Source: Laccaria trichodermophora (taxonomy: Eukaryota; Basidiomycota; Agaricomycetes; Agaricales; Hydnangiaceae). Taken from it: a stretch of 64,000 bases of DNA. The notes under the pieces are model-generated. The model was not told the origin of the DNA. It was given only the letters and a program-made list of their open reading frames with translations, and searched no databases. This document shows positions 44,068 through 55,400 of the stretch, one piece after another. The stretch is from the NCBI GenBank assembly GCA_018417955.1, contig JACTVC010000039.1:186001-250000 (forward strand), given 5' to 3'. Each line of letters opens with the position of its first letter. Positions within the stretch are counted from its first letter, which is position 1. Position numbers and translations under genes: made by a program.

Positions 44068-44683
44068 TTAGCGGAGTTTACTGAAGAGTTTAGGTGCTGC
44101 ACAGTCCTGTGAAGGTTGATGTGAGTTTGTATATGGGTGGGCTAAGGTGGAAGGGGTTGGGAACATACGTCTACACAGTGCATCATGCTAAAGAAAGAGG
44201 TCAGGCGGTTCTTAGAGGCAAAGTAGGGATGAAGCGACGTACTGGACTGGGGAAAGTTGAAGGTGACGGACAGGCTTGAGTAAGCCGTTTGGAGAACACG
44301 GATTCAACACTTACATCTAGAGGCACGTTAGAAAGGTTTGAAAAAGCGAACAAAAAACACGTACAGCTCTTCAACGCAATCCTCGCCCTTGAACCCCTGC
44401 CCAGCCTGAACCTTCTCTTGACAATGCTCAAAATGCTTAGCCAAGGCGGCGCATTTCGATGACTCCTTGCATTCTTCTCTAATAACAGGATGGAGCTAAA
44501 GTTGGGCAAAGCGTTGTCAGTTTTTTCAAAAGAAGACAAATGGCGTATACGAACATCTTCTGGCTCTTCCTCTTCCTGTTCGGCTACGGGCTGCTCTGGA
44601 GCTTCTACCTCCACTTCTGGCTGCTCAGCGTCGGCGTGGACGGTTGAGATGAAGGAGGAGAAGAAAGCTGCGATGGAGCTCAT
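44068..44683 (-). CDS. QCR6: Cytochrome b-c1 complex subunit 6 (hinge protein), 105 aa
   Basis: The model is 44683-44555, 44495-44365, 44187-44169 and 44106-44068, total 318 nt, GT-AG introns (59, 177 and 62 nt). The protein begins MSSIAAFFSSFIST, has an acidic stretch (AEQEEEEPED), then PVIREECKESSKC, HFEHCQEKV, GEDCVEEL, MHCVDDCAAPKLFSKLR. The paired Cys spacing and acidic N-terminal half are those of the mitochondrial ubiquinol-cytochrome c reductase hinge subunit, which supports the cytochrome c1 - cytochrome c contact at the outer face of the inner membrane. Length is typical for fungi. It is a housekeeping gene and the only intact one of three copies in the window. Its ATG lies 87 bp from that of the divergent F-box gene. 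Confidence 0.9.
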
Positions 44684-44770
44684 TTTTTTAGTGAACAGAA
44701 GATTTTTCTTGTCGGGAGCAGGCGGGAAAAGTGATAACGTGACCTCGGCGCAACGCACCTTATAACGGCG
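44684..44770. promoter_or_regulatory. Short shared promoter region between QCR6 and the F-box gene
   Basis: Only 87 bp separate two divergent start codons, so both transcripts must start here or inside it. The sequence includes gataacgtgacctcgg and a cttataacgg motif near the F-box ATG. The pseudogene pair at 39449-39528 keeps a similar spacer. Confidence 0.55.
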
Positions 44771-46506
44771 ATGCTCAAGCTCACGGATGATATTCTGATC
44801 TACATCTTATCCTTTCTCCAACCACCATCCATCCTCTTCTTGAGAGAGACCTGTAAACGCTTCTACCAACTCTCCTACCAGCGCATCGTCTGGACCAACG
44901 CGTGCACAACCGACATCCTCTCAAACAACTATCCTTTCCCAATCGATTGCAATTTACCTCAGCTCAACCTCGACCTCCTCGAACAATATACCCTAAAAGC
45001 ATGGTATCTCGCTTCCAAATGGCGTCAATCTGCGTTTACGCCACCAGAGCCTCGTGTAGTTGGATGTCTAGATGAAGATATAACGTCAATATCCGACGTC
45101 CGTTTTTTGCCTTGCTTGGTTCGTACGTTGGTGGCCACCATTTCGAAGAGCATATGGAGCGGGTTGACTGTATGGGCGTTGGAGGGTGATGTGCTTGTGA
45201 AACGATGCGAGTGGTTTCCCAGAGGTGCCATATTTACTGGCTTTGCTGTGAACAGCGAGGGGATAATGGCGGTTTCGGTGTGGAAGGAAGGGTTGCTTTT
45301 TTCTCCCTCCCAACAATAAACGCAGCTGATCAAAGTGATTAAGGGAACACATTGTGCACATCCTCTCTCTGGACATTGAGACGTGGACTCTAAACAGCAT
45401 CGCGACTCTCAATACTATCTTCCGTCCAGTATGCCTGAACGGCCACATCTTAGCCCTCAGCAACGACGTTTCAAAGTCTCTCCTATGGGACTGGCAGAGC
45501 TCTACTTACGCCATCCTCCAATCATCCCCTTTGCCCAACGACGAAAATCAAGGTGGAACACGAAATCTATTCCAGGTTCATTTTTACTTTACCGATTACC
45601 TTTACGATAAGTAACTAACAAATCTCGACCCAGCACGACCGCTGTATACAAGTCATATTCGCATACCACTCAATCCTGGTCGTCTCCACACGATCAATCC
45701 ATCTATTCCCATTCCCCATCTTTTCAACCATCCCATTCGCTCCAGACATCCCGGCCTTCCTTCCTTCCGAGGACTCCGATGCACACAAGGTGCATGCACC
45801 GCTGGCACAGCACTCTTTCGGGTGGGTCGATGGCGTCGCCGTCTCTGTATCATCTGCACATGGCAGACACTTGAAAAGACGGATGGAAGAGCACGTCGCG
45901 CTCTCCATCCTCTTAAGACCAGAATCAGACGACCCGTGGTATCCTGCTGAAGAGCACAAGTTGGAGATGTACACGCTGTACCCAAATTGGGCTTTTGATC
46001 CCTCTTCCCTCGATGAAGTCGTCGATTCTTCGAATCTCAGCACGAAATCCCAAGCCCAACAACTCCCATATACATTCCCACCCGTCCTCACCCACGCCAT
46101 CCCAACCCGACACGGGGTCCTACGCTGCGCGTCCCTTGCATTAGGGAAGTGTGGGACGGGACTGTGGATTGAGCCGAGGCTGCCGAGGACGATGGAGGGG
46201 CTCGTCGACGGATTTTTACGGCATGCTGCGAAAGGGAATTGGAATGCGAGGAGGGAGAAGGAGAGGGTTATGTGTGCTGTTTTTCCGGGGCCGCTTTACG
46301 TGGATGTGGAGGGGTCTGAGAGTGGGTGTGAAGAATTGGAAAGGGGCCCGGTGCCTATACAGATACAAGGAATGGAGTTGGACATTTCGGGTGTCGCTGA
46401 TGATCATGATGGTATGGGGGACTGGGCGGCTTTTGATTATGATGAGAGTCGAGGAAGGGTGGTTCTTGCTTCGAGTTATGGGAGGGTGTTGGTTTTGGAG
46501 GTTTGA
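44771..46506 (+). CDS. F-box protein with beta-propeller-like C-terminal region (537 aa)
   Basis: The proposed exons are 44771-45279, 45344-45575 and 45634-46506, total 1,614 nt. Residues 1-45 form an F-box (LTDDILIYILSFLQPPSIL...RFYQLSYQRIVW), which would dock to Skp1 in an SCF ubiquitin ligase. The rest is beta-rich with WD-like ends (ILALSNDVSKSLLWDW, GRVVLASSYGRVLVLEV), probably the substrate-binding part. The second intron (donor gttcat, acceptor acccag) is clear; the donor of the first is my choice among several, made to keep phase. The substrate is unknown. Confidence 0.72.
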
Positions 46507-47452
46507 TTTCGGGGTTGGTTGTAAGGACTGCTGCTGTGTAGTATTCGGTGCATGCATCACCACGCCCAATGTTGTTTGATCAACAGTTCTAGATGATTTG
46601 CAGCGTATTTGGGATGATAAAGAGCGCGTTCAATGTGTCTGCTTGGAGCTTGATGAGGTCGAATGCCTAGTAGAACGGCCGTTCTACCAGTGGCTGGAAG
46701 CATACTTACAGTCAATATGATCCTCCTATATGGACCGGAGTCGGGCCTCCGTACTTATTCTTGAACACATTTCGACGGAGAATCTTCTCCTCGGAGGATT
46801 TACCGGATGAAGCGGCGAGTACCATGCAAGTGGATCACAGCTCCAATGGCTGCAAGGTTCCTTGTAATCTTTCTTAGTAGCGACGAGGGTGATTCTTTAT
46901 CATCTTCAAGAGGAGTTGGGAGGCGCCGTTCCATATCGTCGCGCCAGAACAAAGCTGCAAAGAGCTGATTTCACGAGATCTAGAAAGTGGTTGATAGTTG
47001 GCTCGAATGAGGGCCACTTGTGAACACGACAAGGCCACCGCCAAAGAGGGGGAGGAGTATGTCCATTTCGCGCTCGAAGGGAAGCACGCAAGTCTTGTAA
47101 TATGCATATCTGCGCAAAGGGCCTCAGTCAGCCTGGAAGATAGATACGCTTTTGGTGAAGCGTAGAGTAAGATAGAGTCTTGAAGATGATTTAAAACTCT
47201 GAAGCTTTCAAGTCGTGGAGACGATACTATCGCGATGGGCATCGACCTGCTCAGCAGAGCCATTGTCAATACTTCAGGAGAAGAATACCCGTTTAAACTC
47301 ACAATCAATGAGCGTGTGCTGAATGTGATATTGCCAGAAGTCACCGGAGGACAGCGGAGCTAACCTAGGCTCATCCCCGGGCTCCAAAACTCTGCATTGA
47401 AGGTTGTTTAATGACATGATGAAAAGGACAAGAAGGCCTCCCTTAGTGTATG
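46507..47452. other. Region downstream of the HNH gene; unassigned ORF at 46874-47344 (-)
   Basis: No gene I can assign. The minus ORF of 156 codons has no known domain. Parts (gatttcacgag, gagggccacttgt, gggaagcacgcaag, gcctcagtcagcct) recur in the same order at about 56610-56770, so it belongs to the duplicated unit; the reading frame is not conserved between copies. Confidence 0.4.
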
Positions 47453-48821
47453 CTAGGCCTCGGTGTCATGAACAGGATGCAACAACTGCAACAAGCACGA
47501 CGCCAGAAGATGAGCGCTACCTCCATCCTCCGCCATCACGGGTGTATCTTCTAAATCGCGTAGAAGCTGGTTAAAATGCTCAGCAGCGCCAGACATGTGT
47601 GCAACACGTGAACATGCGGCGCGTATGGCGAGGAGAGACGGCGAAGGGAGTGAAGGGGGCTCAATGCTTTTTGCTCTACAGGCTGCCACTACGTCAGGAT
47701 CAACCTGGAACGTAACACGCCTATCCAAATGTCCTAGTTTCTTGAACAGCCTCTCCTTGAAAGCAACGATCTCGTAGGTATTTTCCTGATACAGGTATGT
47801 CAAAAGTCTGGTGTATAAATGCATAAGTTTGCTTGCCTCCCCGATCACTTCTTCAAACCAAATGTCTAGCCGGTCAAAAAGCTTGTGTAGATCGTACCGC
47901 ATAGTGATGATGTTGAAATATTTGTGAACATTGCTGCCCACAAGGTTCTCGACCTTGCTGTTGAGACCAAAGACTTCAAGAATTGCCAGAGCGCTAGCAG
48001 CGTACGCGGCCTTGAAAAAACTCATCAGAACTGGCGCCACGCAGGGACTGAGCAGACAATCGCACCTTCTGCTCGCCCTCCTGCGCAGTCTCCGAAAATA
48101 TATGGGCACATTCCGTAAAGCAAGCTTTATAATCAGCAGGGGCACGTTCTTCCAGCTCAGGGTGGAGATCGATCGAATCGTAATCGTAACCCCCAGTAAG
48201 CATACAACGATACCCATCGCGCATGAGTGCCTGGGAGAAGTTAGATATAACCTGACATTAGCGGCGTGGAGCTTACATTCGCACGAGCGCTGCCTTCTGT
48301 CGTTGGGGTCCTCATATCGCTAAGAATCCTGTCTCGAACAACGTCCAGAGACGGGTGAGAAGGAGGATCGGAGCATGTGGGGATCGGGTCACTATTGGAC
48401 CGGACTGGAAGAAGGTCAAATTACAGCCAGGTAATCAATGAATGTATTACGAACAAACGCGGAATAAGTGGTTGCGATAGTACAATCCTATGTCCTGGAG
48501 CTTCTTAATCCGTGCTTGAGACTCTTCTTTGCTACCGACGGCATATCCGGAAATTGATAGAGCTAAGGTAATATGCTTGATGAGATTCTTGTACGGAATG
48601 AGGCCAAAGGAGTGCTTGTCATGTAGCCACAGATCTTGCAACAAGAATCCCAGAACGCGAATGCCAATGAGGTCGTTGTAGTTTGGGCCGAGTTTAGTTG
48701 GAGCCATATTCAAAGCTGCTCGTTCCGCTTCAAGTATATAAGGCCAGATGCTTCTGCCTTCATGGTCAACCTTGACGTCGACTACAGAGGGGAGGCTGGA
48801 CATGAGTTTTGAGGTCGCCAT
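47453..48821 (-). CDS. HNH-nuclease-like protein (388 aa), intact copy
   Basis: The exons are 48821-48455, 48404-48277, 48230-48066, 48010-47837 and 47785-47453, total 1,167 nt with all phases matching. The core motif order is that of the fungal HNH_2-type family: ALMRDGYRCMLTG, TECAHIFSE, then NVHKYFNIITMRYDLHKLFDRLDIWFEE (the H..LFD end). The N-terminal 120 residues are family-typical (YILEAERAAL, YKNLIKHI) but unassigned. Intron 4 has a GC donor (gag|gcaagc). Whether the protein cuts DNA is unknown; many fungal members are uncharacterised. The start at 48821 was chosen because residues before it are not conserved in the second copy. Confidence 0.8.
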
Positions 48822-49027
48822 TTCTTGTCCAAAACAGCGGGCCCAAAAATTAGTAGAATCACGTGAGACGTCGCTACCACGGTTCATCACCGTCAGCTAC
48901 GAGGACTCGGAGGAGCGCACCGTGACGCAACACTCTTCTCTGAGACTCTGACCGTCTGGCGTGTACTTCGTGCAGCGTGCTACGTCCAAAATCAATCGAA
49001 GCTTGTCTAGATGCCTCCAGCCTTGCC

Positions 49028-49119
49028 GAACCTCTCAAGTTTTTTTTTTTTTTTTGGATTCTCTAGATTTACGTGCAACAAGTAGTCTAGTACTAAGACG
49101 CACGGAACCTCTCAAGTTT
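49028..49119 (-). mobile_element. Tiny poly(A) retro-insertion with 15-bp target duplication
   Basis: A run of 16 T (49040-49055) followed by about 45 bp is flanked by direct repeats gaacctctcaagttt at 49028-49042 and 49105-49119. The second duplication unit (about 58515-58535) has a single ggaacctttcgacgctt at this place and no T run. The hallmarks are those of target-primed reverse transcription; the source RNA is unknown (severely 5'-truncated LINE, or a SINE). Confidence 0.7.
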
Positions 49120-49554
49120 GAACGCTTGGATTCAAGCCATTACCATTTCCCCTCCAAGGATGTCTTATATGGGCGAGTACCTGCAAGTACTAGCGACTTT
49201 CTACGAGGATTTGGAACGAATTCGAATATGGATCTTAGCTTTCACATCCTCTCTTGCTCACACCGTGTCCACACGCTGCTCGATTACTTACAACCCATTC
49301 GCTCTCGCAGCGCAAACCAAGCCGGCATTCTTGTGGCTGCTATAGCGTTGACCTCGAGCCTGCAAATGTTGCTTGGATTGATTTACCAGAAGTAGACCTA
49401 CAAGACCGAATTGCGTCGCGAAAGTTCAAGCAGAAGAAACATGTTGGAATATTGTTACAAGTTGAACTACATTATTCGCATACTACAATAGATCATTCGA
49501 TCAGCATTGCGCGGGAGTGAAAAAACTCGGACCTGGATGCGATGTGCTCACCAA

Positions 49555-50265
49555 TTAAGCCTTTGTGACTTGGTACAAGCCCTCAGAATTGCGGGTGAGG
49601 GCCCAGAAAGTGTGATCGTCATCGAGCTGATCCAGGTTTTGGGACCAAACCAACTGAGTATTAGTTGCTCGAACAATGGTGTTTTCCAGACTAGTGGTGA
49701 TATAGAGCCTCAGAAATGGAGTGAACTGAGCCTCCACGTGCCGGTCCTCTCTAGCATAAGACGGTCAGTGATCTTACATGCTGTCAAATAGAATCAATGA
49801 AGCATACCTGACGCCTTTAAAGTACAACACTGGAGTTGGCCCTCTCCCTGGGTTGGCGTGGATGCCTGACAGCTCCATTGAAGCGGAAAATCACACGACA
49901 ATCAGACTGCTCACCAAACCCAATGTCTTGTGACTTTCCGGATCCATTCACAGCTCGAACCAATCTATCTCCCAATTCTTCTGCCACAACGGGCGTCTGT
50001 GAGGGGGGTTTCAAGTTACCCACCGGTTCAAAGAGGAAGCAAGGAGTGCCTCTTGACGCACCGAAAATTGGTAGATTTGTGGATCAGGCTTGGTCAGGGT
50101 GGTACTTTGGCCGGGCTGCAAAGAGAAAATACAATCAAAATTTGAAGAACAAGAATCGGAAACAGCATTCTCACTTTGATGTCTACATAGGTACTGGCCG
50201 AAATGATCTCGTCTTCATCATTCTGGGGGAGAATGAACGCAAACCTGATCAAATTAGACATGACT
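49555..50265 (-). pseudogene. Uncharacterised multi-exon gene trace
   Basis: Minus strand. A plausible first exon is MSNLIRFAFILPQNDEDE...YVDIK (about 50261-50175) with a gtgaga donor and an acceptor after ttctctttgcag. This is followed by coding for GTPCFLFEPVGNLKPPS...ELGDRLVRAVNGSGKS...CRVIFRFNGAV and, after another short intron, TPFLRLYITTSLENTIV...TFWALTRNSEGLY, ending TAA at 49555. One TGA lies near 50092 in the frame feeding the second part, and the first splice join does not fit in phase, so the copy may be broken or my junctions wrong. No domain recognised. The + strand ORF 49836-50273 is its shadow. Confidence 0.35.
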
Positions 50266-50280
50266 GCGGCTAAGGTTTTG

Positions 50281-51132
50281 TTTGCCGGAAACTCACTGAT
50301 TCTTGTAGGTTATGTTTCCTTCATAATGACCTGCACGAGAAATGCGTCAGAGACGAGGGAGAATAGCACTTAAGCCGCCACTTGCCTTTCGACCCAAAAT
50401 TTATAACTCTTTCAGATACATTAGTTAGTGGAATGTGCGCTCTGGGCGTAAAGATGCCATGTACTTCCACCAGACAGGGTGCTGACCGTCTGCGAGATTC
50501 ACGTCGGTAGAAAGCTGATCGAATGTGAACAAAAGCGTGGCCTCTTCTCCAAGATCATTGCTATAGGGGGGAATGGTGAGATGTAATTGCGGGTTCGAAC
50601 ATCGGGTGCGCTACCAAGTGAAAGTGAGTTTCTTGGTAAAACTGTGATCCATTGTAGAGCTTTGGGGGCGTAGAAAGAGGCAACTTTGGGTTAAGCTGAG
50701 AGTGCTGGGTCCGTTAGGGTTCCTTTTTTGTGTCCGTACAAATAACTGAAGCCTGAGAGCTTTTATGTTTCAATCATCAGGTACTAAGGTCGGCACCTTG
50801 TGTTTGCCGATAGGTATACTTACAAGGCCGAGTGTATCTGGACAATACGGGCGCCGCACATTCAGACGGCTCTTCTCGGTCGCCGTTGTGCGGCAATGCA
50901 CAACTCTAACCTAATAAATATGTGCCTTGCTCGCTCAAAACCAAGGGGGTGGCGGAACGTGGAAAATGTACCAACACTCCCTATTTTTTTCTCGTGGATT
51001 TGGCTGACCTCCCCCCCTCCACCTTTTACTATATAAAGTATGTTTTCCAAGTTCCGATGTTTTATTAAATGTTATTTTATCCCACGGTCCGGCATTTCAA
51101 AAATCCTGCACGTCCCTACCTAAACCGAGAAC
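50281..51132. other. Gene-free stretch
   Basis: No supported gene in about 850 bp. It lies within the segment absent from the second duplication unit. Confidence 0.4.
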
Positions 51133-51567
51133 TCACAAACCTGGGCCGTGACTTTCAAATAACAATAATTGGTTTTCATGGAGGAACATACCTGAGCAAA
51201 CACAGTGATCGTGATCTTTATCTTGTACAATAAGAACGGCTAGGCCGACAGCGGAAATGATGGCTCCAGACCAACTCCAGACATCTACCACAGCACATCT
51301 GGTGAACAGCTGCAACAAAGCCTCAAACCTCCCGAGCTCTAGGTAACCATCTGGTCTGCCATGTGGACTCAACGTATCTATCAGCTCATTAACAAGGTAG
51401 CACATTGTTACAAACAAAACCTGTACAGGATGTACCTTTGTTGCAAGCCTTTCTTGCATTCGATGTTCAAGCGAGATTGCAGCGTACTTCGTTCTGTCCC
51501 CTTCGAGACTCCAGAATCGATCCATCAGTCCCGAAGAGGATTCACCCAAAATAGCATCCGCCGACAT
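51133..51567 (-). CDS. Uncharacterised protein with one hydrophobic segment (144 aa)
   Basis: The first conserved ATG (51567) opens MSADAILGESSSGLMD, then a helical region (KYAAISLEHRMQERLATKVHP, CYLVNELIDTL), and a strongly hydrophobic stretch GAIISAVGLAVLIV that could span a membrane, with a Cys/His pair (DHDHCVC) just after it. The reading continues to 51133, but the true 3' exon may differ. The DNA is repeated at about 58750-59130 with frame disruptions. No homologue recognised. It is divergent from the secreted-protein gene, whose ATG is 100 bp away. Confidence 0.4.
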   Translation of the reverse strand: MSADAILGESSSGLMDRFWSLEGDRTKYAAISLEHRMQERLATKVHPVQVLFVTMCYLVNELIDTLSPHGRPDGYLELGRFEALLQLFTRCAVVDVWSWSGAIISAVGLAVLIVQDKDHDHCVCSGMFLHENQLLLFESHGPGL

Positions 51568-51667
51568 ATTCAAATTGTCCTGGCTAATGCGTCGCCAAGA
51601 TGGTGACCGTCTGTCAGCTTGCAGGTTTATAAAGGAAGAGCGAGCTTGAGAATAATTCTTCAATCTG

Positions 51668-52378
51668 ATGCTCGTCCTGCAGATCCTCACAGGAGCGCTC
51701 ACCATCTCCTTCGCAAAGGCGAATCCTCTTGTCGTCGATGTGCGCAACTGGGAGAACCCTACCGCGGATGGAGCGTTGAAACGCGGGGAATTGGACGTTG
51801 CTAGTCCCGCCAGCAATTATGTCGAATACATCCCAAGCCCCACGGAAACCAGTTTGACATATCATTACTACCAAGAACGTGCCACTTGCCTAGATCAATT
51901 TGTCTGGTACTGCCAGATTCCCATGGCGGCGTGCGTTGCTTCGCTGAAAACCATCGTAGGCATTTTCCCCCGGCAGATTTATTATGTTGCTGAAAGATGT
52001 CATTCAGCCATCGCCCGCCACCATGTGGTCTCTCGTACCTTGCGTCATCGCCGCTCTTTGTGGAACCGTATGCAATACACGCGCTTGGTGTGAATTATGC
52101 TTAATTTTCACTCTAGGTCACTCTTGTGCTTGGAGCTCTCTGTTGCAACGGCGTCATCCAGAACTGTGCCAGTATCCATACGATTGCTGCGAGTACCCAA
52201 CCTCTCACCGGTAACGTTATGGCATCGCTAAACGGCGGCCAAGGGAGGAACCCATTCACCAGAGGTTCGTTTATTGACAGTATCCCCCTCCCTTCCCTAA
52301 CTAACAGGCGATTTAGCAACGTTCCGGAGCGAGCTTGACAGCTATTTGAAGAGCAAAGGTTCTAAGACTCCTAGGTGA
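51668..52378 (+). CDS. Small secreted Cys-containing protein (185 aa), intact copy
   Basis: The model joins 51668-51955, 52008-52067, 52117-52264 and 52317-52378, total 558 nt, four exons, GT-AG introns of about 50 nt. The first 18 residues (MLVLQILTGALTISFAKA) form a signal peptide. The mature part has Cys in TCLDQFVWYCQIPMAAC, a hydrophobic pair of segments around exons 2-3 (WSLVPCVIAALCG, LVLGALCCNG) and a polar Lys/Ser tail. The CC doublet recalls hydrophobins, but the eight-Cys spacing of that family is not met. The paralogue at 59228 supports the exon limits. Export is likely; function is unknown. Confidence 0.7.
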
Positions 52379-52400
52379 GCCATTTATCATTGGAAACCCG

Positions 52401-55400
52401 TTTTTTTTTTTTTTTTTTTTTTTCGAGTCAAATTTATAGTCCATCGGGGCAGAGCCCCATGTCAGACGTTACATTCTAGTAAACTACCTACGGCCCCAAT
52501 GCCGTTTATGCCTAACCCCCTGTAGATCCCCTCATGTACTGGTGGAGGCACGCCCATGGCGATCATTCCCCCAAAACCAGCCCGGCACGGAAACGCCGTT
52601 TAGAGGGGCATCCGTTAATGTGGGCGGGGTAGTTACATCATTCCCCCATATGTTGTATTCCGTCTGTTAAGCGTTTGGTCTTCCAAGTACCCGATCGCGA
52701 GCGATAGGTACAGCTTTAGGGACGAGCGTGATTAGGCAGAGAGAAAATCCGGTTTTTGTGTTCTGTCGCGTGACGTGTTTCGTCCTCTTGAGCGGTGTGA
52801 TGCTGGTGTTCTTGTCTTAATAGGTCTTGTGCTTGAGGTCCGTAAGCTGAGATGCGAGTAGTGAGGAAAAAAGAGTGTGGTTTTGTGGGCGAGCCCGCTG
52901 GCCGGAGTCAGCTCTGCTGTCGAGCCTTGATCTGGCATAGTACTTCCTACATGAAAAGAGACGGGGCTACCTGTCAACCTTCCTCAGGCTCTAAATGAGT
53001 TACATCACCTATTGCGTCGCCCAGAGTAGTCTTGAATCTGGTGGTTCTCCCAACATACTTGAGCAGTTCCTTTATGCCGTCCATATCCTCCAAAATTCCC
53101 TGCAAGTCCCTTGAGCGCCGGCCTAAGGCTTTGTCCATGTCGTAGCGTTCGGCTGCGTATGTCTGACACTCGAAAAGATAATGGATGACTGTTTCCACTA
53201 CTGACCCGCGCCCTGCCTCCCAGCAGCTCGCGCAACGCCTGACATCTGACCTGTTGATGCGGTGTAAGTACCCGTTGAGCGGTATGTGTCCCGTTCGAAG
53301 CTGTATTAGCAGACTGGACTGTGATCGAGAGAGTGCGTTGCTGATCTTTCGAAATTTGTTGAAAGGGAAGGCCCGATCGATGTGTTGGAACCTCGCGAAG
53401 CGCGGCGAGGCTTTCCATAGCTCGAGCCATCTGACCTTCTGGCCTTCTGCGAACTCCTGTTTTGCTGCTGCCACGCTGATAGGCAGAAGCTTCCGGAGGA
53501 TGGGTGGTAGCTCCTCTGGCGGACTCGACTCCCCCTGTGCTGCTTTCTTTGCCTCCTCGTCTACTCTCTCATTGCCTGCTACTCCTTTATGTGCCGCTAT
53601 CCACTTCAGGGCGAACTTGGCAGTATCTGTGGTGTTAAGCCTGTTAGTACCGTCATCCATGACCTCCGTCAGCCTCATGTACTCCAGGACCAGATACTGT
53701 CCTGGCCCCGAGTTCCTCGCTCCTGTTGCCTTGATGAAGGCCTGACTATCGGAGTAAGTAGTCACCTTCGCCTTCCCTACCTCTGATCGACCTTGCAGCA
53801 TCCACGCCGCCAGTATGGATCCTACTGCTTCGCCTTCAAACGTGGTGTGCTGTTTGATCGACCCTAAATGAAAACGTAAGATCTTTTCTGGTTCCTCTGT
53901 CCCTTTCCTGTACAACACCGCTGCCGCTCCAACCTTTCCCTCATAGCCCGATCCATCCGTGTAAATCTTGATGTCTGAGTTGTCGTTCTTCTCCGCCTTA
54001 ATCGAATCTTCCTTTGTATCTGCAATTGTCGTCGTGAATTTGCTCTTGTATGTTGGCAGTCGAGGTTCTGGCATGATCGTTTCATATAGATGCGGCTTGA
54101 TCTTGTAGCGTTCTATGAGTTTCTGGATAGGAGTGAGGTGTGTTTTTGCTGGCGTGTGGCTGTATCGTCGTATCATTTCTCGGGTGGGGTGTCCTGCTGG
54201 GAGGGATGCCGCTCGCACCATCGCCGCATAGCAGATGCGTTCTAGCATAAGGTTAGCTGGTAGCACCCCGGCATGGGCGTCCAGGAGATCATTGGGAGAT
54301 GTCCGTAATCCCCCTGTTATAGCTAGCGTAGCTATGCGTTGTATCTTACCCATTGACTTCAGAGCCCTGACTGAACCGCTGTTGTTCCGTTTGCCTTCCT
54401 TCTTGTACGGAGGTACAAACCAAACGTCCAGGGCATACGTCATCTTGGGAACTGCTACCGAGATGTAGAGCTGTCTCATTAGTCTGGGCCGGATACCTAA
54501 GCTGGTACGAGTTAGCCTTCGAAACATCAACATGTAAGCTGTAGCCTTAGCCATAGCCTCGTTCTCTTGGATCTTCCACCTCAACTGATAGTCGATGTGG
54601 ACCCCGAGGTACTTGTAACTGTCGACTTCCTTGATCACCTTCCCCTCCAGGCGGAGTTTTGGATTTGGGCGGTCGGTAGGTTGCCTCGGCCCCGGCTGAC
54701 AGTGCATCACTGCCACCTTGCTGATCTCGAACTTTGAGTTGTGGTCTTGTGCCCACTCAAGGCCGCCGTCCCTTCTTTCCATAAAGTTTTTGAGCGCACG
54801 TGTCGAGCCCTTGAAGGTCTTTGCTGTTGCTATTACCAAAGCGTCATCCACATATCCTATTGCGTCCTCTTCCAGTCTTCTCAGAGCCTCTAGGAGATCA
54901 GCATTGTATAGGATGTATAATAGCATGGAGATGGGATCTCCCTGCCCTATGCCGTTCGTGATTGAGATGAGTTCAGAGACGAAGTCGTCGAATTTGAGCC
55001 TTGTCTTTCTGCCCTTCAGAAGCCGTTCTATGAACTTGACGTATGTTGTCGGCACCCGTCGTTTCCGTAAGTTGTGAATGAGCCTGTCAGTGACCGCATT
55101 TGGGAAGGCCCCTCAACATCCAGGAAGAGGATTGAGGCGACCTTCTTCTTACCCCATGCGGCCTTAATCTTGCCCACAAGGTAATGGATGGCGTCCGTCG
55201 TGGTGCGACCTGGGCGTCCTCCAAAGTGGGTGTCTGGTAGCAACGTGTTCTTTTCGACCAGGTGGGCTATGTCCTCCGCAACAATGGCTGTCAGTACTTT
55301 TGGGATTGTGCATAGGAGCGCTATTGGTCGGTACGCCTTTGGCACTTCGTAATTTGGCTTCCCTGGCTTCCTCAACACTGCTGTCGTGAATTCCTGCCAT

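Larger units (their letters stand above)
46870..52400. repeat. Segmental duplication unit 1 (continues 55684-56300 beyond the LINE); unit 2 at about 56370-60330
   Basis: Both units carry, in the same order and orientation, the unassigned segment, an HNH-type gene (-), a membrane-segment gene (-), a secreted-protein gene (+) and a common right flank. Unit 1 has about 1.9 kb (about 49260-51200) absent from unit 2, plus two retro-insertions. Unit 2 genes carry frameshifts or stops. Confidence 0.75.

Noticed and set aside
49836..50273. 145-codon + strand ORF
   Set aside because: It lies opposite a better-supported minus-strand coding trace with splice-like sites; likely a shadow.
50570..50610. 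T-loop-like gggttcgaac suggesting a tRNA
   Set aside because: No matching acceptor, D or anticodon stems could be drawn around it.
51668..52378. Hydrophobin assignment for the secreted protein
   Set aside because: The Cys spacing of either hydrophobin class is not met despite a signal peptide and a CC doublet.
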